Under the pieces are notes generated by a model that had not been told where the DNA came from, ran no database searches, and was given only the letters and a program-made list of their open reading frames with translations. Below, one piece after another: positions 37,836-48,177 of a DNA stretch of 58,710 nt (its first letter is position 1; each line of letters begins with the position of its first letter). The position numbers were made by a program, and so were the translations under genes. The stretch covers positions 1 to 58,710 of the forward strand of contig CAMENN010000003.1 of the NCBI GenBank assembly GCA_945928315.1, given 5' to 3'. Source of the DNA: an uncultured Clostridia bacterium (GTDB taxonomy: Bacteria; Bacillota; Clostridia; Christensenellales; Aristaeellaceae).

Positions 37836-38530
37836 GTGAGAATCATCACCGTCGTGGGCATCCGCAAATCCGGCAAGACCAGCACCGTGACCGCTCTGGT
37901 GGAGGAAATCCGCCGCCGTGGGCGCACGGTGGGCACCTGCAAGAGCGTGTTCTGCCCGACGTTCTCCATCGACAAGCCGCAGAGCAACACCGCCCGCCAC
38001 CTGCGCGCGGGTGCGGCGCTGGTCTGCGCGCGCGCAAAGCACGAAACGACGTACATTCACCCGCAGCAGGAGCCGCTGACCGGGGTGCTCCGGGCGTTTG
38101 AGGGGCTCGACTACGCGCTGCTGGAGGGCGATTATCTCGCGCCGGTGGCCCGGCTCGTCGCGGCGCACGGGGAGCAGACGCCCTGCAGCGGACCAACGCG
38201 CTGACGCTCGCCTATGTGGGCCGCGTGAGCGCGCGGGAGGACGCCGCGCTGCCGCATCTGCGCATCAACGCCCTGACGGACGCGGGCGCGCTGCTCGACC
38301 TGATCGACGCGCAGGTCGCGGACGGCGGGATCAGCCTCGCGCTCGATGAGCCGCTGCCGCCCGTGTCCGGCGTGACGGCCGACGGCTTTTGCCAGTGCGG
38401 CTGCCACCACGCGCAGAAGCAGCAGGCGGAAACGACGTCGGCGAGCTGCGACGGCCGCGCGCTGCGCATGACGCCGGGGCGCGAGGCGCTGCTGCGCCGC
38501 TGGGCGCAGGAGGACGGCCATGGAGCGTAA
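37836..38530 (+). CDS. mobB: MobB-like protein (molybdopterin-guanine dinucleotide biosynthesis), apparent -1 frameshift near 38171-38176
   Basis: GTG start; MRIITVVGIRKSGKTSTVTALVEEIRRRGRTVGTCKS in frame 1; continuation LQRTNALTLAYVGRVSAREDAALPHLRINALTDAGALLDLI in another frame (ORFs 37779-38204 and 38216-38530). Confidence 0.75.
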
Positions 38531-39053
38531 GCGGCATCTGTTCCTGACGGGCGAGCGTCAGGTGGGCAAGTCCACGCTGCTGCGGGCGCTGATCGCGCAG
38601 GCGTCGCTCGCGTGCGCCGGGTTTGAGACAAAGCCGTTCTTCGTGGACGGCGAGCGGCGCGGCTTCGTGATGCACGGGCTCGTGCCGATGCCGCCGTTTG
38701 AGAACGACTGCGTGATCAGCGTGCGCTTTGGCGAGCGACGGTCGGCGCCGGTGCTGCCCGCGTTTGAGGAAAACGGCGTGGAGATCCTGCGCCGCAGCCT
38801 CGCAGGCAATGCGCCCTTTCTGCTGATGGACGAGCTGGGGCGGCTGGAGCGCGACGCGACGGCATTTGCCGCCCAGGTGCGGGCGTGTCTTAACGGCGGC
38901 AAGCGCGTGCTGGGCGTGCTCCAGCGCTGCGACGCGCCGCTGCCCAGGGAGATCGCCGCGCGGGAGGACGTGCTGCTGCTGACGGTCACGCTGGAAAACC
39001 GCGGCGCACTGCTTCGCGACCTGGTGCAGTGGGCCGGGCAGGAGAAGCAATGA
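38520..39053 (+). CDS. THEP1-like nucleoside-triphosphatase
   Basis: HLFLTGERQVGKSTLLRALI P-loop, LLMDELGRLERDA Walker B. Confidence 0.75.
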   Translation: MERKRHLFLTGERQVGKSTLLRALIAQASLACAGFETKPFFVDGERRGFVMHGLVPMPPFENDCVISVRFGERRSAPVLPAFEENGVEILRRSLAGNAPFLLMDELGRLERDATAFAAQVRACLNGGKRVLGVLQRCDAPLPREIAAREDVLLLTVTLENRGALLRDLVQWAGQEKQ

Positions 39054-39110
39054 GCAAAGCAGGCTATGCCCGCCGCACGATGCTTTACACAATTTCCTGT
39101 ACTGTACAAA

Positions 39111-39140
39111 GAGAAGGGACCGAAATCCCTTCTCTATTTT
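39111..39140 (+). terminator. Rho-independent terminator after mobB/NTPase operon
   Basis: GAGAAGGGA-CCGAAA-TCCCTTCTC followed by TATTTTT. Confidence 0.8.
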
Positions 39141-39538
39141 TGTTATGTAAATCTTTCCGCAAAGCATCGGCCTCGGGCACAAAGCAGCGGGATTTACAGC
39201 ACTTTGTCGGTGATGCAGCCGGCATCATGCCGGTTTGTTTTGGAGTGGGCTGCTCCCACGAATCCCAAACAGAGCCGGAATGCTTGGCCGCCGGCCGTCT
39301 CCCGCGCAGCGTGCGGAGCCGAACAGTTTTCCCTCCGGCGTGATGATGCGCATGCCCCGTCCCTCCCATCCGGGAGCGCATAGTGAATGAATTGACATTT
39401 TCCCCCGTCCCCCACGCGGCACGATATTCTGTACAAACAAAAATGTGAATATACCAATTTGCAGGATGATTATTGTGTTCTTTCACTTAAAATGCATTTG
39501 ATAGTATGATATACTGCTTTACGATTGGATGGAGCCTC

Positions 39539-40570
39539 GTGAAGTGCATAAATACGACGGTGGCCGTGGGCTGCGTGCTCTGTCACGACATCACGGTCAT
39601 TGTGAAAGATGTGAAAAAGGGCGTCGCGTTCAAAAAGGGGCATGTCGTGGCGCCGGAGGATATTCCGGAGCTGCTGCGGCTGGGCAAGGATCACCTGTAC
39701 GTCTGGGAGAAGGACGATTCCATGCTCCATGAGGACGAGGCCGCGGCGATCCTTCGGGACGTATGCATGGGACAGAACATCACCGCCGGTCAGCCCAGCG
39801 AGGGCAAGATCGAGCTGACGGCGGCCTGCGACGGCCTGCTCGTCATCGACAGCGGGCGCCTGCTGGCCGTCAACGGCAGCGAGGAGATCATGATCGCCAC
39901 GCGCCACGGCATGACGCCGGTTCATGCGGGCGACAAGCTGGCGGGCACGCGCGTCATCCCGCTGGTCATATCGAAGGAGAAGATGGAGCGCGTGCGCCGC
40001 GTCGCCGGAGACGCCCCGCTGATGAACGTGCTGCCGTTCCAGCCCCTGCGCTGCGGCATCGTGACCACCGGCAGCGAGGTCTTCTACGGGCGCATCGAGG
40101 ACACGTTCACCCCAGTCGTGGAGGAAAAGCTGGCGGCGTACGGCATGACGGTCATCGGGCATGAGAAGTGCCCGGACGACAAAGAGACGATCATCGCGGC
40201 GATTTACCGGCTGCGGGACGCGAGCGCGGAGCTCATCCTGACGACGGGCGGCATGAGCGTCGATCCGGACGACCGCACGCCTGCCGCCATCCGCGACAGC
40301 GGTGCGCGCATCGTGACCTATGGCGCGCCGGTGCTGCCCGGGGCCATGCTGCTGGTGGGCTACCTGCCGGGGAAGGACGGCGGTGAGCTCCCGATTCTCG
40401 GCCTGCCGGGCTGCGTGATGTACGCCAGGCGCACGATCTTCGACCTGGTGCTCTGCCGCGTCGCCGCGGGGATCCCCATTGCCCGGGAGGACATCGTCGC
40501 CATGGGCGAGGGCGGGCTGTGCCTGAACTGCCCGGTGTGCACCTATCCCAACTGCGGCTTCGGCAAATAA
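39539..40570 (+). CDS. molybdopterin-binding protein (MoCF-biosynthesis domain)
   Basis: GTG start after SD ggatggag; GIVTTGSEVFYGRI, LILTTGGMSVDPDDRTPAAI, LPGAMLLVGYL. Confidence 0.85.
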   Translation: MKCINTTVAVGCVLCHDITVIVKDVKKGVAFKKGHVVAPEDIPELLRLGKDHLYVWEKDDSMLHEDEAAAILRDVCMGQNITAGQPSEGKIELTAACDGLLVIDSGRLLAVNGSEEIMIATRHGMTPVHAGDKLAGTRVIPLVISKEKMERVRRVAGDAPLMNVLPFQPLRCGIVTTGSEVFYGRIEDTFTPVVEEKLAAYGMTVIGHEKCPDDKETIIAAIYRLRDASAELILTTGGMSVDPDDRTPAAIRDSGARIVTYGAPVLPGAMLLVGYLPGKDGGELPILGLPGCVMYARRTIFDLVLCRVAAGIPIAREDIVAMGEGGLCLNCPVCTYPNCGFGK

Positions 40571-40597
40571 GCGCGCTATTTGACGGAGGGAAAGAGC

Positions 40598-41797
40598 ATG
40601 GAAACACTGGAAAGCGCGCTTTTGCTGCTGACTGAACACGTTCATCTGGTCGCACAGACGGAGCAGCTGCCGCTCGGCGCGGCGCTGGGGCGCGTCTGCG
40701 CGCAGGAGGTCGCCTCGCCCATGGACGTGCCGCCGTTTGACCGCTCGCCGCTGGACGGCTATGCGCTGCACAGCGCGGACATCGCCGGGGCCTCGCGGGA
40801 AGCGCCCGCCGTGCTCACCGTCGTGGGCGAGGCCTGCGCGGGCTGCGGGGCGCGCTTTGACGTAGCCCACGGGCAGGCGCTGCGGCTGATGACCGGCGCG
40901 CCCGTGCCGCCCATGTGCGACTGCGTCATCCGGCAGGAAGACACGGACGAGGGCATGGAGACGGTGCGCGTCTTTGCGCCGGAGGGCCATGGGAAGAACA
41001 TCTGCCGCGCGGGCGAGGACGTCCCCCGCGGCACGGTGCTGCTGCACCGCGGGGAGCGCATCACCAGCGCGCACATCGGCGTGCTCGCCAGCGTGGGCGT
41101 GACGGATGTGACCGTGTACCGCCCGGTGCGCGCGGCGCTGCTGTGCACCGGCGACGAGCTGGCGCAGCCGGGCGGGCCGCTGCGCTTCGGGCAGATCTAC
41201 GACGCCAACCGCGCGGTGCTGACCGCCCGGCTTTGCGAGATGGGCGTCGCGGCGGACGCGCTCCCCAGCTGCCCGGACGAGCCGCAGGCCGTCGCGGACG
41301 CGCTTGAGGAGGCTGCGCGCCAGGCCGACGTGCTCCTCACCACGGGCGGCGTGTCCGTGGGCAAAAAGGACATCATGCACCGCGTGCTGCCGCTGATGGG
41401 CGCGCAGCGGCTCTTCTGGAAGGTCGCCATGAAGCCGGGCAGCCCGCTGCTGTGCGGGCTGTACGAGGGCAAGCTGGTCCTCTGCCTCTCCGGCAACCCG
41501 TTCGCGGCGCTGGCGTGCTTCGAGGTGTTCGCCGCGCCCGTGCTGCGCAGGCTGGCCGGTCAGGGCGACTGGCAGACGCCCCGCGTGCGCGCGACGCTGC
41601 AGGGCAGCTTTGCGAAGGCCAGCCCCGGACGGCGGCTCATCCGCGCCCGCTGCGAGGGCGGCACGGTGCGCCTGACGGGGGAAAACCATTCGAGCGGCTC
41701 GCTCGCCACGATGATCGGCTGCAATGCGCTCATCGACATCCCCGCCGGAAGCGGCCCGCTGTCAGACGGCGACGAGGTGGAGGTGCTGCTGCTGTGA
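40598..41797 (+). CDS. moeA: molybdopterin molybdenumtransferase MoeA
   Basis: [68 protein letters not shown]. Confidence 0.93.
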   Translation: METLESALLLLTEHVHLVAQTEQLPLGAALGRVCAQEVASPMDVPPFDRSPLDGYALHSADIAGASREAPAVLTVVGEACAGCGARFDVAHGQALRLMTGAPVPPMCDCVIRQEDTDEGMETVRVFAPEGHGKNICRAGEDVPRGTVLLHRGERITSAHIGVLASVGVTDVTVYRPVRAALLCTGDELAQPGGPLRFGQIYDANRAVLTARLCEMGVAADALPSCPDEPQAVADALEEAARQADVLLTTGGVSVGKKDIMHRVLPLMGAQRLFWKVAMKPGSPLLCGLYEGKLVLCLSGNPFAALACFEVFAAPVLRRLAGQGDWQTPRVRATLQGSFAKASPGRRLIRARCEGGTVRLTGENHSSGSLATMIGCNALIDIPAGSGPLSDGDEVEVLLL

Positions 41798-42315
41798 TCG
41801 AGAAGCTCACGCATTTTGATGAAAACGGTCAGGCCGTCATGGTCGACGTGACGGACAAGCGCGAGACGGCGCGCACCGCCGTCGCCAAGGGGAAAATCCG
41901 CGTCAGTGCGGACACGATGCGCGCCATCGTGGAGGGCACGGCAAAGAAGGGTGACGTGCTCGGCGTCGCGCGCGTGGCGGGCATCATGGCCGTCAAGCGC
42001 ACGAGCGAGCTGATTCCCCTGTGCCATCCGCTGCCCATCGGCAAGTGCTCGGTGGACTTTCGCGTGGACGAGGAGGCGCTCACCGTCGAGGCGGTCTGCA
42101 CCGCCAAGCTCACCGGTCAGACCGGCGTGGAGATGGAGGCGCTCACCGGCGTGTCCGTCGCGCTGCTGACCATATACGACATGTGCAAGGCGATCGACAA
42201 GCGCATGGAGATCACCGGCATCCACCTGGCGAAAAAAACGGGCGGCAAGAGCGGCACGTTTGTGAACGACCCGGAATTTGCGGCGTCGCCAAAGGGGGAC
42301 GGTGCGCATGCTTGA
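41794..42315 (+). CDS. moaC: cyclic pyranopterin monophosphate synthase MoaC
   Basis: [67 protein letters not shown] start overlapping moeA stop. Confidence 0.95.
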   Translation: MIEKLTHFDENGQAVMVDVTDKRETARTAVAKGKIRVSADTMRAIVEGTAKKGDVLGVARVAGIMAVKRTSELIPLCHPLPIGKCSVDFRVDEEALTVEAVCTAKLTGQTGVEMEALTGVSVALLTIYDMCKAIDKRMEITGIHLAKKTGGKSGTFVNDPEFAASPKGDGAHA

Positions 42316-43279
42316 CCGCTGCGGCAGGGAAATCGACTATGTGCGCATCTCCATCACCGACCGCTGCAACCTGCGCTGCGTCTACTGCATGCCGGAGCGT
42401 GGCGTGACGTGCATGCGCCACGAGGACGTGCTCAGCTATGAGGAGATCGTGCGCACGGTGCGCGCGCTCGCCGCACTGGGCATCCGCCATGTGCGCGTCA
42501 CCGGCGGGGAGCCGATGGCGCGGCGGGGCTGCCTCACGCTGGTCGAGCGGCTTCACGCCATCCCGGGCATCGAAACCGTCTCCATGACGACCAACGCCCT
42601 GCTGCTTGACGGCTGCGTCGCCTGGGCGAAGGAGGCGGGGCTCTCCGCGCTCAACGTGAGCCTCGACACGCTCAATCCCGACGCCTACCGGCGGATGACG
42701 CGCGGCGGGGACGTTTCCCGCGCGCTTTCGGTGATCGGCGAGGTGCTTGCGCTCGGGCTGCAGGTGAAGGACAACGCCGTGCCCGTGCGCGGCATGAACG
42801 AGGAGGACCTCCCCGCGCTGGCGATGCTGGCGAAGGACCGGCCGCTGTGCGTGCGCTTCATCGATCTGATGCCGGTGGGCTGCGGTGCGGCGCTCTCCCC
42901 CATTCCCACGGACAAGGTGCTCGCAAGGCTTTGCGCGGCCCTGGGGCCGCTTGCCCCGGATGCGCAGCCCCATGGCTTCGGCCCGGCGCGCTATGTGCGC
43001 CCGGAGGGCTTTGCCAGGAGCATCGGGCTCATCAGCCCGATGAGCCACGAATTCTGCGGCAGCTGCAACCGCGTGCGGCTGACGGCGGACGGCTTTTTGA
43101 AGCTCTGCCTCAACCACACGGCAGGGCTGGACGTGCGCGCGCTGCTGCGCGGCGGCGCGTCGGATGATGAACTGCAGGCGGCGCTCGCCGGGGCGATTGC
43201 CGCCAAGCCGGCGAGACACGGCTTTTTCGAGAACGTCGGCGACCGCGAGGCGCGCCGGATGAACGAGATCGGAGGATAA
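42308..43279 (+). CDS. moaA: GTP 3',8-cyclase MoaA (radical SAM)
   Basis: [29 protein letters not shown]-terminal [19 protein letters not shown]. Confidence 0.95.
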   Translation: MLDRCGREIDYVRISITDRCNLRCVYCMPERGVTCMRHEDVLSYEEIVRTVRALAALGIRHVRVTGGEPMARRGCLTLVERLHAIPGIETVSMTTNALLLDGCVAWAKEAGLSALNVSLDTLNPDAYRRMTRGGDVSRALSVIGEVLALGLQVKDNAVPVRGMNEEDLPALAMLAKDRPLCVRFIDLMPVGCGAALSPIPTDKVLARLCAALGPLAPDAQPHGFGPARYVRPEGFARSIGLISPMSHEFCGSCNRVRLTADGFLKLCLNHTAGLDVRALLRGGASDDELQAALAGAIAAKPARHGFFENVGDREARRMNEIGG

Positions 43280-43283
43280 TGCG

Positions 43284-44219
43284 ATGGGCAAGGTGATTGC
43301 GGTCTGCACGAGCGACCGGCGCGGCATCCAGAAAAAGGACGTGCAGAGCGGGTACTTCTCCGCGGACTGGGGCATCGACGGCGACGCGCACGCGGGCCAC
43401 TGGCTCCGGCAGGTCAGCCTGCTGAGCGCGGACAAGATCGCCGCGTTCAACGAAAAGGGCGCGGGCGTCGTGCCGGGCGCGTTCGGCGAGAACCTCGTCG
43501 TCGAGGGCTTTGACTTCCGCGCGCTGCCGGCGGGCACGCTGCTGCGCTGCGGCGACGTGCTGCTGGAGATGACGCAGATCGGCAAGGAATGCCACAGCCA
43601 CTGCGAAATTTTCAAGAAGATGGGCGACTGCATCATGCCGCGCGAGGGCGTGTTCGCGCGCGTGCTGGAGCCGGGCGAAATCCACGTCGGCGACGAAATG
43701 GCGATCGAGCCGCGCAGGGGCGTGCGCCCGTGGCAGGCGGCGGTCATCACGCTCTCGGACAAGGGCGCGCGCGGCGAGCGCGTGGACGAGAGCGGCCCAG
43801 CCATCGCCAGGCGGCTTACGGAGAGCGGCTATGAGGTCGTGGAGCAGCTGCTGCTTGCCGACGAGCAGGGGCCGCTCAAGGCGGCGCTCATCCGCCTGTG
43901 CGACCAGCGCCAGCTCGATCTCATCCTGACCACGGGCGGCACGGGCTTCTCCCCCCGGGACACCACGCCCGAGGCGACGCTGGCGGTGGCCACGCGCCTG
44001 GCGCCGGGCATCGCGGAGGCCATCCGCGCACAGAGCATGAAGTACACGCATCACGCGATGCTCTCGCGCGGCGCGAGCGTCATCCGCGGCAAAACGCTGA
44101 TCATCAACCTCCCCGGCAGCCCGAAGGCCTGCATGGAGAGCATGGACGTGTTCATGGACACGATTCCGCACGCGATGGGGCTGCTGCGAAACGAGGTGCA
44201 GGACTGCGCGAGAACGTGA
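43284..44219 (+). CDS. MOSC domain-MogA/MoaB fusion protein
   Basis: N-terminal MOSC (DGDAHAGHWLRQVSLL, GAFGENLVVEG, LLEMTQIGKECH); C-terminal Mog/MoaB (AVITLSDKGARGERVDESGP, LILTTGGTGFSPRDTTPEAT, LPGSPKACMES). Confidence 0.9.
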   Translation: MGKVIAVCTSDRRGIQKKDVQSGYFSADWGIDGDAHAGHWLRQVSLLSADKIAAFNEKGAGVVPGAFGENLVVEGFDFRALPAGTLLRCGDVLLEMTQIGKECHSHCEIFKKMGDCIMPREGVFARVLEPGEIHVGDEMAIEPRRGVRPWQAAVITLSDKGARGERVDESGPAIARRLTESGYEVVEQLLLADEQGPLKAALIRLCDQRQLDLILTTGGTGFSPRDTTPEATLAVATRLAPGIAEAIRAQSMKYTHHAMLSRGASVIRGKTLIINLPGSPKACMESMDVFMDTIPHAMGLLRNEVQDCART

Positions 44220-44308
44220 CGCGCAGGGGACAAAGCGCGCAATCCGGCATGTAAACCCATGCCGCTTGCTATACTCCCTGAAATACGGGAAGAAAAAGGA
44301 GCGGTCCC

Positions 44309-45124
44309 ATGAAGAAACGCATCTGCCTGCTGCTAGCCCTGCTTGTGGCCTGCTGCGCCACCGGCGTCGCGCTGGCGGAAACGACGGAGCTGGTCGTGTT
44401 CGCGGCCGCCTCCATGACCGAAACGCTGACCGAAATCAAGGCCGCCTACGAGGCGGAGCACCCGGACGTCTCGCTGGTGTTCAACTTCGATTCCTCCGGC
44501 ACGCTCAAGACGCAGATCCAGGAGGGCGCCGCGTGCGACGTGTTCATCTCCGCCGGACAAAAGCAGATGAACCAGCTCGACATCAGCAGGGATGAGAGCG
44601 TCAACCCCGACCGGCTCGACTTCGTCGCCGCGGGCACGCGCATCGACCTGCTGGAAAACAAGGTGACGCTCGTCGTGCCGGAGGGCAACCCGAAGGGCAT
44701 CGCGGGCTTTGACGACCTCGCCGGCCGCCTCGCGAGCGGCAACGTGCTGCTGGCCATGGGCAACAGCGACGTGCCGGTGGGCCAGTACACGCAGAAGATC
44801 CTCGCCTTCTACGGCCTTGACGAGGCGGCGCTGGCAAAAACCGGCGTGCTGACCTACGGCACGAACGTCAAGGAGGTCACCACGCAGGTGAAGGAGGCGT
44901 CCGTGGACTGCGGCGTCATCTACGGCACGGACGCGTACAGCGCGGGCCTGACCGTCGTGGACAGCGCGACGGCCGAGATGTGCGGCCAGGTGATCTATCC
45001 GGCGGCGGTGCTCAGCACGAGCGCGCATCCCGAGGCGGCGCAGGCGTTCCTCGACTATCTGACCGGGGACGCGGCCTCCGCCGTCTTCGAGGGCGTGGGC
45101 TTCACGCCGGTCAGGGCGGAGTAA
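44309..45124 (+). CDS. modA: molybdate ABC transporter substrate-binding protein
   Basis: Signal peptide; LVVFAAASMTETLTEIKAAYEAEHPDVSLVFNFDSSGTLKTQIQEGA. Confidence 0.93.
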   Translation: MKKRICLLLALLVACCATGVALAETTELVVFAAASMTETLTEIKAAYEAEHPDVSLVFNFDSSGTLKTQIQEGAACDVFISAGQKQMNQLDISRDESVNPDRLDFVAAGTRIDLLENKVTLVVPEGNPKGIAGFDDLAGRLASGNVLLAMGNSDVPVGQYTQKILAFYGLDEAALAKTGVLTYGTNVKEVTTQVKEASVDCGVIYGTDAYSAGLTVVDSATAEMCGQVIYPAAVLSTSAHPEAAQAFLDYLTGDAASAVFEGVGFTPVRAE

Positions 45125-45205
45125 TCACACAGGCGCCGGGCGGACGCCGCGCGCTTCCTGCGGGAGGCAAAAGCGGCGCCCGCCCTTTGCTACGGAGGAA
45201 GACAT

Positions 45206-45877
45206 ATGGACTGGTATCCCCTGCTCAATTCCCTGCGCATCGCCGCCATCAGCAGCGTAATCGTGTTCTTTCTGGGCATCGGCGCGGCGTACTATGCCTC
45301 GCGCCTGCCCCGCCTCGTCAAGGGCGTGCTCGACGTCGTGCTCACGCTGCCGATGGTGCTCCCGCCGACGGTCTGCGGCTACTTCCTGCTGCTGGTGTTC
45401 GGCGCGAAGCGTCCGCTGGGCATGCTGCTCGCGCAGCTGGGCGTGAAGTTCGTCATGCACTGGTCGGGCGGCGTGCTGGCCGCGTCCGTGGTCGCCTTTC
45501 CGCTGATGTACCGCACGGCGCGCGGCGCGTTCGAGAGCTTCGACCGCACGCTTGCCGACGCCGGGAGGACGCTGGGCCTGAGCAACACGTTCATCTTCTG
45601 GCGCATCCGCATGCCGGCGTGCCGTCAGGGCATTCTGGCGGGCGCGGTGCTCTCCTTCGCGCGGGCGCTGGGCGAATACGGCGCGACGAGCATGCTCATC
45701 GGCTATACGCCCGGGCGCACGGCGACCATCTCCACCACGGTCTATCAGCTCTGGCGCACGAACGACGAAGCCGGGGCGATGTTCTGGGTGCTGGTGAACC
45801 TGGCGATCAGCACAGTGGTGCTGCTGATTGTGAACCTGCTCGAGGAGCGGCAGAAGAAGGCGGTGAGGCGCGCATGA
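45206..45877 (+). CDS. modB: molybdate ABC transporter permease
   Basis: LPMVLPPTVCGYFLLLVFG, ADAGRTLGLSNTFIFWRIRMP, ARALGEYGATSMLIG. Confidence 0.93.
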   Translation: MDWYPLLNSLRIAAISSVIVFFLGIGAAYYASRLPRLVKGVLDVVLTLPMVLPPTVCGYFLLLVFGAKRPLGMLLAQLGVKFVMHWSGGVLAASVVAFPLMYRTARGAFESFDRTLADAGRTLGLSNTFIFWRIRMPACRQGILAGAVLSFARALGEYGATSMLIGYTPGRTATISTTVYQLWRTNDEAGAMFWVLVNLAISTVVLLIVNLLEERQKKAVRRA

Positions 45878-46921
45878 GCCTGATTGTCGATATCGAAAAG
45901 CGGCTGGGCGCGTTCACGCTGCGCACGCAGCTTGAGGCGGAAGGCGGCGTGGTCGGCCTGCTGGGCGCCTCCGGCTGCGGCAAGAGCATGACGCTCAAGT
46001 GCATCGCGGGCATCGAGACGCCCGACAGCGGGCACATCGAGCTGGACGGCGTGACGCTCTACGACGGAAAGCGGCGCATCTGCCTGCCCCCCGCAGCAGC
46101 AGCATGTGGGCTATCTGTTCCAGAGCTACGCGCTCTTTCCGAACATGACGGTGCGCAAAAACATCCTCTGCGGGCTGCACGGCGAGCGCGACCGGGCGCG
46201 CCGGGAGGACGAAGTCGCGCGCGTGGCGCAGCTTCTGCAGCTGACCGACCTGCTCGAGCGCAGGCCGAACCAGCTCTCCGGCGGGCAGGCGCAGCGCACA
46301 GCGCTGGCACGCATCCTCGTGAGCCATCCGCGCCTGCGGATGCTCGACGATCCGTTCTCCGCGCTGGACAGCCACCTGCGCATGCGGCTGCAGTGGGAGC
46401 TGCGGGAGCTGCTGGCCTGTCTGGGCCAGAGCACGCTGCTGGTGACGCACGACCGCAACGAGGCGTATCACCTGTGCGGGGAGATCGCCGTGATGGACGC
46501 GGGCCGGATTCTGGCGAAAAAGCCGACCAAGGCGCTCTTTGCCGACCCCGGCAGCGTGCGCGCGGCGCAGATTACGGGCTGCAAGAACATCGCGCGGGCG
46601 CGCAGGGCGGGCGAATACGAGCTGGACGTGCCCGACTGGGGCATCTGCCTGACGACGGCGCTGCCCGTGCCGGACGACGTGACCGCGGTAGGCATCCGCG
46701 CGCACTACTTCAACCCGAAGACGGGCGTCAACAGCGCGCCCGTGCGGCTCGTCGACCAGATGGAGGAGCCGTTCGAGTGGATTCTGACGTTCCGCTGGGA
46801 AAACCAGCCGGACGACAGCTCGGCAATCTGGTGGCGCGTGCCCAAGGACAGGAAGCCCGCGCAGTTCCCGCAAATGCTGGGCATCAGCCCGGCCAACGTG
46901 CTGCCGCTCCGGGAGCCCTAG
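45874..46921 (+). CDS. modC: molybdate ABC transporter ATP-binding protein, apparent +1 frameshift in C6 tract 46087-46092
   Basis: N-terminal half GLLGASGCGKSMTLKCIAGIETPDSGHIELDGVTL...RRICLPP in frame of 45874; remainder QQQHVGYLFQSYALFPNMTV...LSGGQAQRTALARIL in frame of 46106-46921. Confidence 0.85.
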
Positions 46922-47104
46922 CGGGCGCTGCGGTCCCTTCATGTATTCCCGAAGCTATTCTTGCGTTATATCAATATTTCTGGCGGGACGCGCCCGCCGC
47001 ACGATGCCCTGGCACATTTTTCTGCGCCAAAACAAACGGGCCTGTCAAGCTAATACCGAACAATCCACAAAGCAGCATTTCTAAGAATAATTGGCTTTTT
47101 GAGT

Positions 47105-47154
47105 TTGGGGCTCTGCCCCAACGCCCCGCCAAAGGGCTTCCGATCGCCCTTTGG
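47105..47154. repeat. intergenic double-hairpin repeat
   Basis: TTGGGG-CTCTG-CCCCAA followed by CCAAAGGGC/GCCCTTTGG (perfect 9-bp stem). Confidence 0.5.
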
Positions 47155-47230
47155 AAACCTTCGGGCGCAAACCCTCTTCGTTTTGCTTGGATTGTCTGGA
47201 TTCTTAGCCTGACAGCCCCGTTATGATCTG

Positions 47231-48013
47231 TCAGTCCGTTTTCTCCGGTACACGCGGCTTCGTGAAGCGCGACACCTGGATGCCGACCTCGAACAGCAGA
47301 TACATCGGCACGCCGAGCATCACCTGCGAGATGATGTCCGGCGGGGTCAGGATGGCCGCCAGCGCGAAGATGCCGAAGAACACGAACTTGCGCCAGCCGC
47401 GCAGCTTTTCATAGCTGACCCAGCCCTTGCGCGTCGCGATGTACACGGAGATGGGCAGCTCGAACACCACGCCGAAGGGCAGAATGAACGAGAAGAGAAA
47501 GGCGACATACTTGTCGATGGACAGCATCGGCGTGGCGAGGTTCTCGCCCGCCACGATGAAGAAGTTGACCGCCAGCCCGTAGACGTAGCGGTAGCAGAAG
47601 ACGATGCCCGTCAGAAACAGCGCCAGCCCCAGCAGAAACAGCAGCCGGAACGTGCGGATCTCGCTCTCGTAGAGCGCCGGGCGGATGAACGCCCAGACGC
47701 GGTAGAAGATGAATGGGCAGACCAGCACCACGCCGGAAACCAGCGAGGCCTTGAGCTTGGTGGTCATCGCCTCGCTGAGCGCGGTGTAGATGATGGTGAT
47801 GCCGCGGGCCTCGATGGGCGCGGTGATGAAGTCGAGCAGCGGCTCACACAGCACATAGAAGGACACGACGAAGCCCGCCACGATCGCAATCAGGCAAGCG
47901 ACGAGCAGCCTGCGCAGCGCCATCAGGTGGCTGATGAGCGGCTGGGCAGCCGTGTCCACCTGCGCGTCGTGCGAGGGCGCGTCATCCGGCTGCTTTTTTC
48001 CCCAAGAGTGCAT
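47231..48013 (-). CDS. tatC: twin-arginine translocase subunit TatC
   Basis: HLMALRRLLVACLIAI, LKASLVSGVVLVCPFIFYRVWAFIRPALYESEIR, six TM segments, FSFILPFGVVFELPI. Confidence 0.92.
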   Translation of the reverse strand: MHSWGKKQPDDAPSHDAQVDTAAQPLISHLMALRRLLVACLIAIVAGFVVSFYVLCEPLLDFITAPIEARGITIIYTALSEAMTTKLKASLVSGVVLVCPFIFYRVWAFIRPALYESEIRTFRLLFLLGLALFLTGIVFCYRYVYGLAVNFFIVAGENLATPMLSIDKYVAFLFSFILPFGVVFELPISVYIATRKGWVSYEKLRGWRKFVFFGIFALAAILTPPDIISQVMLGVPMYLLFEVGIQVSRFTKPRVPEKTD

Positions 48014-48097
48014 CGGACCACCATCCTTCCTGACGGATGACCTCAGTCAGCCGATAAGACTTTTTACAAAACGAAAGAATTGCTCCGGGGATGCATG

Positions 48098-48137
48098 GTA
48101 GTTATTATGTAAGGGAAGGTTCTCCCTTACCACTACC
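48098..48137. repeat. hairpin at left side of mobile remnant
   Basis: GGTAGT...GTAAGGGA-AGGTTC-TCCCTTAC-c-ACTACC. Confidence 0.5.
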
Positions 48138-48177
48138 GCGATGACATACTTATTCTGCAAATCCGCGAGGATGTCAA

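Noticed and set aside
39194-39457. 87-aa minus-strand ORF in the Mo-operon leader
   Set aside because: No RBS or domain; overlapping ORFs in several frames suggest structured non-coding DNA instead.
39470-41689. 739-aa minus-strand ORF
   Set aside because: Antisense to the molybdopterin-binding protein and moeA; shadow ORF.
44980-47226. 748-aa plus-strand ORF
   Set aside because: Out-of-frame through modA/modB; only its middle part (from 45874) is real, as the N-terminal half of frameshifted modC.
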